A stretch of 64,000 nt of DNA from Escallonia rubra. Its lineage: Eukaryota; Streptophyta; Magnoliopsida; Escalloniales; Escalloniaceae. Of this stretch, positions 34,801 to 46,588 are shown piece by piece. Positions within the stretch are counted from its first letter, which is position 1; every line of letters begins with the position of its first letter. A program made the translations under genes and the position numbers. The stretch is taken from positions 26,153-90,152 of the forward strand of contig JAVXUO010002149.1 of the NCBI GenBank assembly GCA_033065855.1, written 5' to 3'. The notes under the pieces were generated by a model. It was not told where the DNA came from and did not search any database. It saw only the letters and a list, made by a program, of their open reading frames with translations.

Positions 34801-37800
34801 TCCAAAGGTTTCTTTCTATGATTCTTGCTGAAAGAATGGAAGAGTCAAATCTTGTGTAAAGTTAAGAATCCCTATTGTTGTTATTATGTTGCTTCGTTAA
34901 TTTGATTTGTTTCTTTCGGTAAGTGTGATTTTTGTTTGCTCTGAAAAGTTCTGTCATATGCTTGTGCCGATCTTTTAGTACGAAGAATGGAGTTTATTCC
35001 ATGGCATTTAACATTTCTTTAATGTCGAAGTACAATGGAAACTGTCCAATTCCGTATTAAGATCCGACGTGATCAATTTAATGTTTGAACTCCCTTCCGT
35101 TCTCAAAGAACTTTCGCATAACTAGGTTTTTCATTTGTCTTTCCTTTTCTTTTTCAATGCTGCTTTATTATATCTTCGTCTAAAAACTTCACTTATACCT
35201 TATTCCTCTATTTTTCGATAGGGGAGGGTCTTAGTAATGGAATATGTTGGTGGTAAGATCGCAGCAAAGCGGTAAGCCCCTTGATAATTTGCCAGTATTT
35301 GCATGTTAAATACTTAGGATAGTTTCCTCCCACCCCCCCCCCCACACACACACACACACACACATTTTTTTTCTCCCCTTCTTTGTGTCTTGCGTGAAAT
35401 CACATATCCGAGTTCATATCCTCCTCCTTTCATTTGGCATGTTGGTAAGCCTATTTGGAAAGTAGTTATCTATGGATCTTCAAACGATGTAAAACTACAG
35501 GGTTATCAAGGCCTTGGTTGGAGTTACTGAAATCATTTCTGAAAGCAGGACAATCCAATGGAAAGTTGAGGCAGTTTTGAAGCTAATGTTTGTCATGGCA
35601 AATGCTCTTCAGCTTCGCCCACTTATTGGAATTCCTGGTTCCTGAACTTGAAATCTGCTTGGCTGGATTTCTCATGATTTCTAAAGAAGGAATTTGCTGT
35701 ATTTTGTTTTGAAAATTAGTTTTATAGAAGTTCTTCATCTTTTTGTCCTCCTTTGGCTACTTTTTGACCGCTCATAAAACAAGTAGCATGACTCTTATAA
35801 TAGTTTTTTTAGTGCAGGAACATCCTTAAAAGTTTGATGCTAGCATATGGGCAAATGATACTGAAGAGTGGTTTCTTTCATGCAGATCCTCATCCTGGAA
35901 ATATACTGATCTGTAGAGGTTCAGAGGCAAGTTGGCACTAATGTATCTCTGTATACTGCAGCTAGCTCAACTCCTTGCTGCCTTTACAATGTTACATATC
36001 TCACTTATTTGCATTTCAATCTGCAACTTACGAGTTCAATGTCGTACTTCTGTTTTCGCTTATGCAGGTTGCTTTGCTCGACTATGGACAAGTGAAGGAT
36101 CTCCCAAACTCTTTGAGGCTTGGATATGCTAGTCTTGTTCTTGCTATTGCAGATAACGATCCCATAAGAGCATCAGAGAGCTTCAGGTACATGCTTGCCT
36201 ATGAAGTCCTTCTTTCTCAGTTTCTCTAAAGTACTTTAGCTTGAATTTACAATCATAACTGGAGCCATTTGGAGAAAGGAAATCAAAAGGAAAAAAGCTT
36301 CAAATTCTTGGAGTTCCATATTTCAAGCAAAGAATCAAGCGACTCCCACGTAAAATTACTATAGAAGATATGAGTGGCTCCATTTTCTTCTTGATTACTG
36401 TAGAAAAAGTGTATTTTGGTTTTGGCTCCATTCAAGATAGTGTATTCTGAGCTAGATTACTATAGAAAAAGCGGGTGAGGTATTTGAAGTTTGAGGGACA
36501 AATAAAGTGGCCCTTACTCTATTCACTGTGGTATAGAATGTGAAGGCAAGAGAGAGATGGAAAGTGTTTGGTTGAACAGGAAAAGAAAAGAAAGGAGTAA
36601 AAGGGAGGGGGCATAACCGTCTTATGCTGTTATGCTTGTACTCTCGTACGGAGAGGTTTTTACTTGAAGAGGGAAAGAGCACTTCTCTCTTCCTGGGAAC
36701 CTTATCCATGCCTCCCTTACCCTGCTCCCTCTATCCTCCTACCAAATCGACAAGGCTGGATGAGCTCCAAATAATGAGTTTGTGTTGAACACTGATAATT
36801 TGAAGTAGGAGAGAAACAGGATGCCATCTTCATTATGTAGATTAATTCTATTACTACAAAAGTTTGGGGCAATCTTAAGTTTAACCCTGTGAGAAATTCT
36901 TAATACTCGCTCCTTTATCAACATCAGGGAGCTCGGCATAGATTCCTTAAGCAATTGCGAGGATGAACAGAAAGAAATGCTTAGGTTGGCAGGGACAATG
37001 TTTGAAACAAAACTACCACCTGGTGTAATGATGCTGCAACCTTTTGCAAAAGAATCTTCCATAAAAAAAATTGCTGTTCAGGTATTCAGTGAATTTCTCC
37101 AAGCTTTTGATGATAATCTTCTTCATATCTGCCATTTGTTTATAGTTGGGTGTTACTACAGTAGGGCATGTTATAGTTTCTAGCCTCATAAGCTATTTTG
37201 GTAAATGTGTCTAGATTAATTATTCTAGACAGATTCTTACTGAAATAGGGTCAAACATTCTGTTGAGTTTTCATCATTTAAATGGCCACGTTGGCTACAT
37301 TTGAATTGATCATGTTTAACATGAATTAAAACTTGAAGACATGATATTGTTTCCATTTATCCTATATTATTTCAAGGTGCAGCTCCCCCCCCCCCAACTC
37401 CCAACTTTGCACGTCCGTGCTGTAGATGCCTCGATGCAAACTATGGATGCTTCAGTATTAGTCTGTAGTTAATTGAGAAAACAAGAAAAAGAAATAATAA
37501 TAGCATGGTTCCAGGTTTACCTAGAGATGTCATTTGGGCCGGGCGGCCCGCGGGCCGGCCCGTTTTTGGCCCGGGCTGGCCCGGCCCTGAAAATGAACAG
37601 TAGAAGCCCGAAAAAGGGGGCCTAGGGCCTGGGCTTGGACCAGGCCGCGAAATGGATCAGTTTTGGCCCGGCCCGGCCCGATTTGGCCCGGGTTTGGCCC
37701 GGCCCGGGTGGCCCGGGCTTTCTGGCCCGGTTTTGGCCCCACTTGTTTTTTGAAAATGTAACTTTTCCCCCCCTTTCTTCCATCCCTATTTAGTTTCTGT

Positions 37801-39499
37801 TGCAATTTATTGAGCCAAGATTCTAATGATTTTCACAGGAACTAAATAGGGATCCCAAATTTCTGACCAAGTCCCAACATACCACGTACTGAAATACTCA
37901 AGAAAGATGTGTAGTACTTTTCCTACAAATAGTACTGATGCACTGAAGATAAGCCAACTCCTCACAGTGAAAGAAGGAAGCAAAATGCAAGCGTGCATTT
38001 AAGGATTAGTTGACTGCCAAGGAGACATTTAGCAAAAATTACCCTATTGCAGGGCAATAACAGGCAGATGGACAGTGACTGGACAAGCCCATAGATCATA
38101 TGACCAACTTATACCATCTTTACAAAACTCTCGTACTTAGTCTGTCATCTTGAGAGGAAATAACAAGTTTATACATTCCTCGACATCCATAGATCATATT
38201 CAACCAGACCAAGGTTAATTAAAATGAAAACTTCACTAATTATTAGACCGGGAGACATGAAAATTTTGGCAGTCTTAAGATGAAAGAGGGCCATCAATCT
38301 ATCCTAGGCAAGAAATAGTGAAGTGAAAGCTATTGCGACAAGATATGACAGATGGTGCCTTAAAACAATTTTCTCATGTTAAAATTGAATAACATGAGAA
38401 AAAAAAAAAGGCCTGGGCCCAAGCCCGGCCCAGGCCCGGCCCTAAATATTGGGCTTAGGGCCTGGGCCTGGACCAGGCCTAGGATTCACTGCGCCAGGCC
38501 TGGCCCGGCCCGTTTTTACCCTCCCTCGGCCCGGCCCCGGCCCCGGCCCGTTTGCAGGCCCGATGGGCTTGGGCTGGGCCGGCCCAAGCCCGGCCCTTTG
38601 ACATCTCTAGGTTTACCTTCATGTCTGTTAATATCTTACAAATGTGTTGCTTGTACTCTGTAGTCCTTTAGCGACAAAAGTAGAACTCAAATATCAATTC
38701 CCTAAATTAAGTATTGTAGATTATATCTGTAACTTGTTGTCATATTAAAAACAATATAAATGTGTGCACATACACGTATATATACACTAGTGGGGAATGT
38801 CGGTGAGAGATGAGGGAGGTGGGTATGTGGAGATTGTGGTTGAGAGAAATGAGGGACATGGGTTGTGGGGGCTGTTTCATGTTTTCAATTTGTTTGTTAT
38901 TGTTGACTTTAATACCCTTTAATGAGATGATTTAGAACAATAAACATGGGTAAAATTGGAAGTCTATAAAAGGCTTCACCATAAGGGTCTTATTCCTTAA
39001 CTGTGCCTGGTTAGTAAAGAGAGACTAAATATGTATCCTTTTTTGCAGTCTCTGCCCCCCATCTGCCAGTAAAGTGTGCATTAGCGATGTAGATGTTACC
39101 TTTTTTAGCAATAGGTGGAGGGACAGATCAAGAAAAAAATGGTGTAATTAGGTTTTTTCTTAATATAGCATGGATTTGTTATGATTGCAAAAACGCAGAT
39201 AATGCTTGGACTTGGAACACAGTCTAAAGTCGCTTACAATACTATGGTGAGGATAGGCTTTTCCGGAGGAACTATTTTATGTTCTCCGAACGGTGCATCT
39301 GTTGAGAGGACTTAGCGTTGGTCTTGGAATCAACTACTCTTGTGCAGAGCAGTGGAGACCCATTGCTGAAGAAGCTCTATATCTTGCCGGCAGACTTAAC
39401 TGTGATACTTTGGTGTCCCGTGGTAATGGACTTTTGACCACTGAAGTGTGGGGGATCTCTCTCTCTCAAAGCACTGGTCCTGCATCGATTTTGCAATAG
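31805..39499 (+). CDS. 3' part of an ABC1K (ADCK/UbiB) atypical kinase gene, eight exons, open reading frame
   Basis: ABC1 kinases act in plastids and mitochondria in quinone and lipid metabolism. Exons: 31805-31852 (VHRARLRGDK), 31922-32050 (HPGVQDLMMTDIRNLQAF), 33126-33250 (READAMERIRRFL), 35227-35271, 35818-35926 (FFHADPHPGN catalytic signature), 36068-36186 (LLDYGQVKDLPNSLRLGY), 36928-37081 (MFETKLPPGV) and 39257-39499 (LRGLSVGLGINYSCAEQWR), stop TAG 39497-39499. They sum to 324 codons without a stop. The family N-terminus, including the KxGQ motif and most of the N-lobe, is absent; RPN7 exons lie upstream instead. The 35227 exon gives MEYVGGKIAAKR, so about 20 residues usual after MEYV are missing and its acceptor sits in GGGGAG. 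Intron 35927-36067 starts GC, not GT. No start codon of its own was seen. Whether it is translated is unknown. Confidence 0.85.
35327..35364. repeat. C-run and (CA)n microsatellite in kinase intron
   Basis: A poly-C run at about 35331-35343 is followed by alternating CA to about 35363, inside the intron between the MEYV exon and the HADPHPGN exon. Confidence 0.9.
37522..38609. mobile_element. 1.09 kb nonautonomous hAT element in the last kinase intron
   Basis: The ends are TAGAGATGTCA at 37522 and the inverse TGACATCTCTA ending 38609. Perfect 8-bp target duplications GGTTTACC lie at 37514-37521 and 38610-38617. Both subterminal zones (about 37530-37740 and 38405-38600) are filled with GGCCCGG/CCGGGCC motifs in inverted arrangement, which makes them very GC-rich. 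The AT-rich middle has no transposase. It sits between kinase exons 36928-37081 and 39257-39499, and the target duplication is unmutated, so the insertion is fairly young. Confidence 0.9.
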
Positions 39500-39639
39500 A
39501 CTTTCCTGGCTGATGATTATGTGCTTGAAAATGGATTCAGTTCATTTCCAAGGGAGACACATTGTTCCTTATTCCTTTACATGTTTTTATAGTAGATATA
39601 TGATTAACATCCTCCAGTGTTGACAGTTTCAGATAAGGA

Positions 39640-42080
39640 TCGCAAGTCAAAAGTACACAGACGTGGTTTTCTCAGAAGAATATTTCGTAGAGACTAATTG
39701 AATTTTGAAGCGGGGTAGGCGTGGTTCAAGCAGGAATTATCGACATTCGGTTTTGTAGCGCTTGATTACTGTAAAAACATCATCTATCTTTGATGCCAAG
39801 GAAAGTGGGTTCGCAGTCGACGTGGAGGTGCCACAAGGAATGCAGTCCGAGTCAGATGCCAAGTATGTTGACGTGAGACACAGCAACGGTGGAGCAAGGG
39901 CAGAGACCAAGGGCTTCCTAGACAGAGCCTGAGGGTGGCAGTGCTGCGAGGGCGATGGCGCAGGATGAATATACGACGATAGTCACAGTACGATACTTAG
40001 GTCCAGAGTCAGGGTCCTGTATGTTTCTCTCTCTAGGATTTTAGAGTGAGAAAGTGAAAATGTGAGAGTCCTCGTTCGTGTCGAATGAATTCTCAAGACC
40101 TCTATTTATAGAGATTGAGATGATGATGTCATTAAACGACACATGGCGCTCCCCGGGAGTGACACGTCACCGGGGGGTCCACAGGTGCCAGTGCTCCACG
40201 GACTGTCGGATCGCATATTCATCCGGCCTGCTCCTCGCAGCGTCGCTCTGTCTGGAAAGACTGGCTCCCACAGTGTTAGTGTGGCCAGAGAACCCCCTTG
40301 ATCTAGCCTCCAATCCAAGCCCTTGCAGAGTCCCACAGGCCTGGCAGCGGTGGGAAAGACCCGACGCCCAACTGCCAGGCGAACTAGGCGCGATGCCCTC
40401 CGAAGACCTGCCCTCGTCTCGGAGTGACCCGGGGGTCATAGTCCCTAGGGGTGCCGATGCAAGCCCCCAGTGCCGGAGCACGTAGGCCAGTCACGCAGGC
40501 ACCACGGCAGAGATAGTGTCCCGGAGGAGTCGCCTATTCCGCAGGCCGAGTTAGCATCCCTGAGGAGCCGTCTACCTGGCGGAAGGGGAGTCTTCGTGCC
40601 GGAGCACTTAGAGCTCCCTGGCAGAGATAGTGTCCCGGAGGAGTCGCCTATCCCCGCGGGTGAGTCCTTGTGCCGGAGCACTCGGAGCGCGTCAAGGTAG
40701 CATCCCGGAGGAGCCGTTTACCCGACTGGCCGAGGTAGCATCCCGTCTACCTGGCGGAAGGGGAGTTGAAGAGCTCCCTGACGGAGATAGTGTCCCGGAG
40801 GAGTCGCCTATCCCCGCGGGTGAGTCCTTATGCCGGAGCACTCGGAGCACGTCAAAGTAGCATCCCGGAGGAGCCGTCTACCTGGCGGAAGGGGAGTTGA
40901 AGAGCTCCCTGGCGGAGATAGTGTCCCGGAGGAGTTGCCTATCCCGCGGGTGAGTCCTTGTGCCGGAGCACTCGGTGCGCGTCAAGGTAGCATCCTGGAG
41001 GAGCCGTCTACCCGACTGGCCAAGGTAGCATCCCGGAGGAGCCATCTACCTGGCGGAAGGGGATTTGAAGAGCTCACTGGCGGAGATAGTCTCTCGAAGG
41101 AGTCGCCTATCCCCGCAGGATGATGCACACTCCGGAGAGTGGGTCGAAGCATGTTCCACGAGCAAGGCAAGGTGCACATGGTGTGGTGCCCGGGGGGCAT
41201 GTAACATGATTGTGGCGCATGGGCGCGATGAAGTGAGTAAGGTGCCGGGGTCACGTCTGTGTTAGTGGCGCGGCGCATGGGCGCGACATAGTGCGTATGG
41301 TGCCGGGGGCACGGTAGTGTGACAGAGAGCCTGGGGGCACGGCTGTATCAGCGGTGCAGCGCACGGGAGCGGCGGAGTGTTGGAGTGCGGCGACGGGGTC
41401 GCGGAGTGATGTCCGGGCGACCGGGGTCGCGGAGTGTCGTCCGGGCGACCGGGGTCGCGAAGTGTCGTCCGGGCGACGGGGTCGCGGAGTGATGCCCGGC
41501 GACGGGGTCGCGGAGTGATGTCCCAGGCGACGGGGTCGCGGAGTGATGTCCGTGCGACGGGGTCGCGGAGTGATGTCCGGGCGACGTGGTCGCGGAGTGA
41601 TGTCCGGGCGACGGGGTCGCGGAGTGATGTATGGTCCCTTGAAGAGAAGTGAAAATGCTAAGTATGGAAGCCAAAGGCCAACCCTTGGGGGAAGGCCAAG
41701 GCCAACCCCAGGGGAAGGCCGAGGCCGACCCCAAGGGGGAGGCCAAGGCCGAGGCCGACCCCAAGGGGAAGGCCAAGGCCGACCTCCTTCGACAAGCGCC
41801 AAAGGTGCGCCGACGGGCGATGTGCGACGGTCGGAGCGTGATGAGCAGTCGCGCAAGGATCAGTTTCTTGGTGACGAAGTCACGTAGAAGAAGTAAGAAG
41901 TGCACGTGACTTGAGCGTGCATGCTTTGACCGGTTGTGAGCGTTGAATATTGACTGTTGCTTGTGCGGATGTGTCATGCAAAATGGGACCACAGTGGGCC
42001 TTTGGGTGCGACCAGAATAGGTTGGGAACAATCTTTTTACGTGATTGAAAAGCCCGGTTTGATAACTGTAAGTAGCGAGT
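39640..42080. repeat. GC-rich block with two families of tandem repeats, class unknown
   Basis: A sharp rise in GC marks this region. At 40490-41130 a composite unit recurs about five times at uneven spacing (112-167 bp); its marker GTGTCCCGGAGGAGTCGCC occurs near 40517, 40629, 40791, 40921 and, altered, 41088. At about 41395-41630 a 24-28 bp unit (GGCGACGGGGTCGCGGAGTG) repeats about nine or ten times. At 41680-41780 a GGCCAAGGCCGA-type repeat follows. A TATA-like TATTTATAGAG lies near 40103. The long open frames here on both strands (up to 227 codons) simply follow the repeat period. It may be part of an LTR-type element, but no ends or protein domains were found. Confidence 0.7.
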
Positions 42081-43250
42081 CATTCGTCTAATTCATCTGG
42101 AATTTGCCCCAAGCTCATTTAAGCGTGCTATTTGCATGTAAACAACTACTTATTTTCGGTCAGAAGGATGCCATGAATAAGGTTTAGATGCTTTCATCAT
42201 CTGACCACAAAGGGGCATTGTTACAACATTCATTTCTTTGAGTTGATACCACCAAGACTGACAGCCTGATTCCCCTACTCAAGCCTGTTCATTTTATTTC
42301 ATTGGATGACCAAACAGTTGGACTTTTATTGCCTTTTCTCGACCATTTTCATTTACTTTTTCATGTGCTCCTTAAAACTAAGAAAGCAGCCTATGCCTAT
42401 CTAGGGGAGCAAGGGAATACAGATTTGGGCGACTTGCATGGTCAACTTCGAATCCATCATGAGGGCATTGCTTTTCATTCCTAGCATTAGATTGCTAGGA
42501 GTTATTATTAAATACTGAAATTTACTATTGGATGGTCAAATGCAGTGATTTACAAAACCAGCAGTCATTTGCAAAATCATGGGTGGTTTTGCTAGGCCTA
42601 CCAATATTATAAATTTTTACTCATTTCGTGGTCATTGAATGGTAAATTTCAATCAAGAATAATTCGAAATGCACCATATATTTTCTTTTTGTGTGCTCGA
42701 ACTTGATCCTTTTAAACAGTAGTTACTGACTTGCAGCAATTGGTAAATTTTTCAGCATAATTTATCATTTTCAACTAGAAAAATGCTATTTCTACCTTAC
42801 TCTTTTCCACTCCCTTTTTGTTGCCAAAACCTGTTTTAGTGATAGTTATTAACCTTTTAGGAACCGTAAAAGCATGATATACATTATTGTACTCTCTCTA
42901 TAACATAACTTATTTGGTATTAAAGTTCTGACTTAACGGGGTTTTGGAGGTTCAAATCTTTTTACTTGCAGGTTTTGTCCCTTTTAGTATGAATGTACGA
43001 TCCAAAGTTGCATTTCATTTATTTTGCACTTAGTAGTAGTAGTGCACCTTGATTTGTTTCTTTACGTGCTATTAGGAGCTTGCACGTGAAGGAAAGTATT
43101 AAAGAATGATATATATTATCGGGTCCGTTCTTTTACGGCTTATACTTTTAGAACAGATAATAGCGTAATACGATGAACAGAGGGATGAAAACATACAGAC
43201 CGGTGCCTATCCCTTTCAACGATTAGCAAAAAGTGGACAAAGACCAATCT
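42081..43250. other. Intergenic DNA
   Basis: No gene recognised in this AT-rich stretch between the GC-rich block and the next promoter. Confidence 0.55.
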
Positions 43251-43254
43251 TATT

Positions 43255-43467
43255 ATTGGGGGCCCACATTTTCTGGGCCAAGATAAAGAGGTATTGGACC
43301 AGGCCAAAATGAGGCCCAAATTTATCAGTTCCCGCTTTTCCTAATTTTGGAGTTGGGCCATTTGCCGCGTCAAAGATGAAAGCGAGATAAATTGCACCGG
43401 AAGCTTCTACAGAGAGAGAGAGAGGTTGAATAAGTTCTAGAGAGAGAAAGAGAGAGCGGCGGGCAAA
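43255..43467 (+). promoter_or_regulatory. Promoter with clustered GGCCCA/TGGGCC sites and (GA)n 5' leader
   Basis: GGCCCA or TGGGCC motifs occur near 43260, 43276, 43311 and 43355. A GAGAGAGAG tract (43411-43424 and 43441-43455) lies just before the ATG at 43468. Site II-type (TCP) elements plus a GA-rich leader are common in broadly expressed plant genes. No clear TATA box was seen. Confidence 0.5.
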
Positions 43468-46400
43468 ATGCTGGGGAGGGTGAGGCCGTCGCCTTCGATG
43501 TCGCTCGAGCTGTTGGAGTTGGAGCGCCCACCTTCTAAGTTCATCAAACACGATACTCTCTCCATCTACGGTACTGGTTATACGTCTGCTTCCTAATTCT
43601 TTCTCACGCACGTAGGCACACTCACATCCGTGTGTGATGGATTTGTACGTTTCTGTTAAGTGCTTGTCTGCTTGAGCTGATTCCGTCAATTTTGTGATTA
43701 GGTCAAGTTTTGGATAAATGGCAACGAAACAAGTTTGTCAAACCCCCCTCATGATTTTTGTCCCCTTTGACTTTTGTTGTGACTTGTGACAAACCTAGTT
43801 CAGATTGACTTTAGTCAAGCAATACTTATCTTTTGTTACCATTTGAGTTTGAATGTTTCGGTGTTTGAATTCTGACATAGGAATTAGCAAAAAGTCTTAG
43901 GCCTCAAAAATTGGGAAACGGAGGGGGTAATGTGTAAGAGATAAGGATGCCGTGGTTTCGCTTGATTGTCACTTATATGTGTTGAATTTGTCAATCAGGT
44001 AGGGGAGATTTTTGGGTTTTGTGCGGAACATAAAAACACGTAGGTAGACATAAAAATGAATTAATTGTGTCGAACTAAGAAAATTAACAGATTTTGGTTA
44101 TAAGGGTTGAGGTCCTGAAGTGGGTTTTATTTAGCAGAGTGGTTGCTAGTGTTCTAGCACTAGATGGATCACGATGTATAATGTTTCACCTATTCTGGGA
44201 TTCAATGCTCTGTGTTGGACCTTAGCCTAATTTTAACTTGGTTTATACGAGAAAGTCCTCTTATTGCTAAATTTTTCAAGCATTTGTTTTGAGCCAACTT
44301 ATTTCAAGAAAATATTCTTTCGTGGTGTCTTTCTGTTTATCTGGCAATACTTGCTTTCCTCAGTTGGAGGCGTGGACTGACCTGATTTATCTGGTAACTA
44401 TCATCAGTGGACCATCTTGTTTGCCTTGACACCAGTTTCTGTGTACACCACCGATTTGATAGTACTCCTCACCAAGGTTTTAGGGCATGTAGACTTTGGT
44501 TTATACATTTTCTTGAAAGTTAAGTTTACAACTCCCATCATATAGGTCTCTACGGGCAATGATTGATTGGCAAACTCCAAACAATGTGTATTCAATTTGA
44601 TAACAGTTTTTGTCATTTGAGGACAATGCCTCACGATTAAGAAACATGCTTTCACCAATCAATAATATAATCTGAGAGTTGACCATATTCGATGTTGTCA
44701 TAAAGGGAGCTTTTAGATTTTAGCAAGCAAATGATTGTTTCTTCTTCTTCTCTCTAATTTCCTGCACTGGTAAACTTATCACAGTCTTTTGTAAGTCAGA
44801 TGCTTACTTCAAGTAGGCTGTTGCCTTCCTCCAAAATATTCAGCCATGACAGCGTGAGAACCCCCAGAAAATGAAAAAAAACACAACCCCCGCCCTTTGT
44901 CTTTGTCTTGTAAAGATGAAGTCGATTCCAACTTTCAAAATGTCCAGAGTCGAGACAGTTCCTGCATCTTTTTCTTGAACTGTAATCTTCATTTTCCCAT
45001 TAAAGTAGTCACTCTCTCCCACAAATCTTCTCCAGTTTTCTAAATGGAGTTATTACATATCCTACTCGGAAAACCATGGTAATGCGAGTAGGGCGTTACC
45101 TACGTGGGGAGAACACCAGTTGACTTTCAATGGCAAAGACAGTTACTGCCATCAGAACGCTTTGGCTAAGGAGAAGAGTATTGGCATACCATTTCTGAAC
45201 TTGGTGGAACAGCCCATGATGCTCTGCCTTGTTAGCAAAACCAACTAGCGGAGCCTATTTGAGGGATATTCTTTTTGTATTATGCAAAGTCAGAACCATA
45301 GAAGCTTTTCATGCCCAAAGAACATCACGAGATAAATTTGGAGGGAGCAAATGTTAAGTCTTTGCAGCCTAAATTTTGAGCAGTGTAACTGTGAGAGGTA
45401 ATGTTTCGTTTAGATTCCAAAAACTGGACTTACTACAAACAAAGACTTGCATATAGAGCTTTGGAGTGGTAAAACCTTCTTGGTTCTTCGCCATTCCAAA
45501 TCAATCAAGACCTATATATTTGCCCTGTGATTACATAAATTAAGTTGGAATGCTCCAGATACTCTACAATTGCATACACGAGTCAACGGAAATTTCTTAT
45601 AGACAACTTCCGTCATGCATTATTTTCAATTCAATTGCATCTTGACCAGCTCTGTTGTCTCCACAACTTAAAGGATAAAGAGCTCTGCCTTTTACTTGTG
45701 GAAACGGTGGGGGAGTTCTAATACCTCCATGCATGCTCACAGATATCCACATCACAGAATATGTTTACAGTCATCAATCCATTCTGGGGCTACCTTTCCG
45801 CACATTAGCATATGGTTGAACTTGTAATGTTTGAAGTCAAAGTGGCCGACTACTATACTAGCTTGATGAGGTACTCTATTGAGTTATTATGGTTCATATG
45901 ACTTGTGTAACCAATTAAAAGAGTAATAGTAACTGGAAATATCTTTCGGACTAATAGAGATTGCTGGTAGGTGGGCCTTATTTCAAACTTTCACTTTTTC
46001 GTACTTGTGGAGAATTCATTGTGAGGAAATGACTCCCTATCCTATACAAAATGAGAAGGGCAATATGGAAACAAATGCAGCCTATATAACAGTACGTGCT
46101 AACCATCAACTGGGGGACTTTGCTAACTCGATTTTCCTTGCACAGAAGCAACGCTTATGAAGCTTAAAGAAGGTTCTTTTCGGAGTTCACGCTTGACCCC
46201 TGAGGATTTGGCAAAATCGGATACAAGTGGTGCTAACATTTCCCCCGATGAGGAATCAACGACGCTCAATGCTAATTGCTTTTCCACTGATTCTTGCCTA
46301 AGTTCAAGTGACTGTCAATCTGTGGGCAACTCAAAGGAACCAAGTTACAGGAATGCATCTGTTATTTGCATGTTCTCCAGATACAAGAGTTCTCGACATT

Positions 46401-46588
46401 ATCGAAGCTTGTCTGATGAGAAGGCCATGTCAATGGAGTATACTTGTTCTTCCTCAAGCACTTCTTCAAGTCCTACAGGTTCTTCAGCCAGTACTCAAAT
46501 GAATCCTAGTGATTGCAACTTGATTAGCAGCAGTAGCCAACATTTGCGACAGGATTGTGTTGGTCCTTCACCTTTAACTCGCGGGTAA
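43468..46588 (+). CDS. Small Ser-rich plant protein, tentatively ATI3-like, two exons
   Basis: Exon 1 (43468-43570) encodes MLGRVRPSPSMSLELLELE followed by PPSKFIKHDTLSIY. Intron 43571-46145 (GT...CACAG) splits the codon of a Glu. Exon 2 (46146-46588) begins EATLMKLKEGSFRSSRLTPE and continues as an acidic and Ser-rich, probably disordered, tail to TAA at 46586-46588, giving 181 codons. The N-terminal SIYEATLMKLK block resembles a dicot-specific family that I associate with ATG8-interacting ATI3 proteins; that name is from memory and is uncertain. A GTAAGA at 46585 could act as a donor, but the candidate acceptors near 46667-46680 lead quickly to a stop. No transmembrane segment is visible. 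Exon 2 is duplicated at the window's right end. Confidence 0.65.
43571..46145 (+). other. 2.6 kb intron of the Ser-rich gene
   Basis: No embedded gene or element with clear ends was seen. The final ~280 bp (from 45864) is duplicated together with exon 2 at 62977. Confidence 0.6.

Noticed and set aside
40445-41278. CRISPR-like spacing of repeated GC-rich motifs
   Set aside because: Repeat spacing is uneven, spacers are themselves repeated, and the genome is a plant; it is a minisatellite.
41251-42031. Frames of 201 and 227 codons, minus strand
   Set aside because: They follow the 26-bp minisatellite and GGCCAAGG repeats; periodic composition, no protein family.
43216-43689. 157-codon minus-strand frame
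   Set aside because: It is antisense to the promoter and first exon of the Ser-rich gene.
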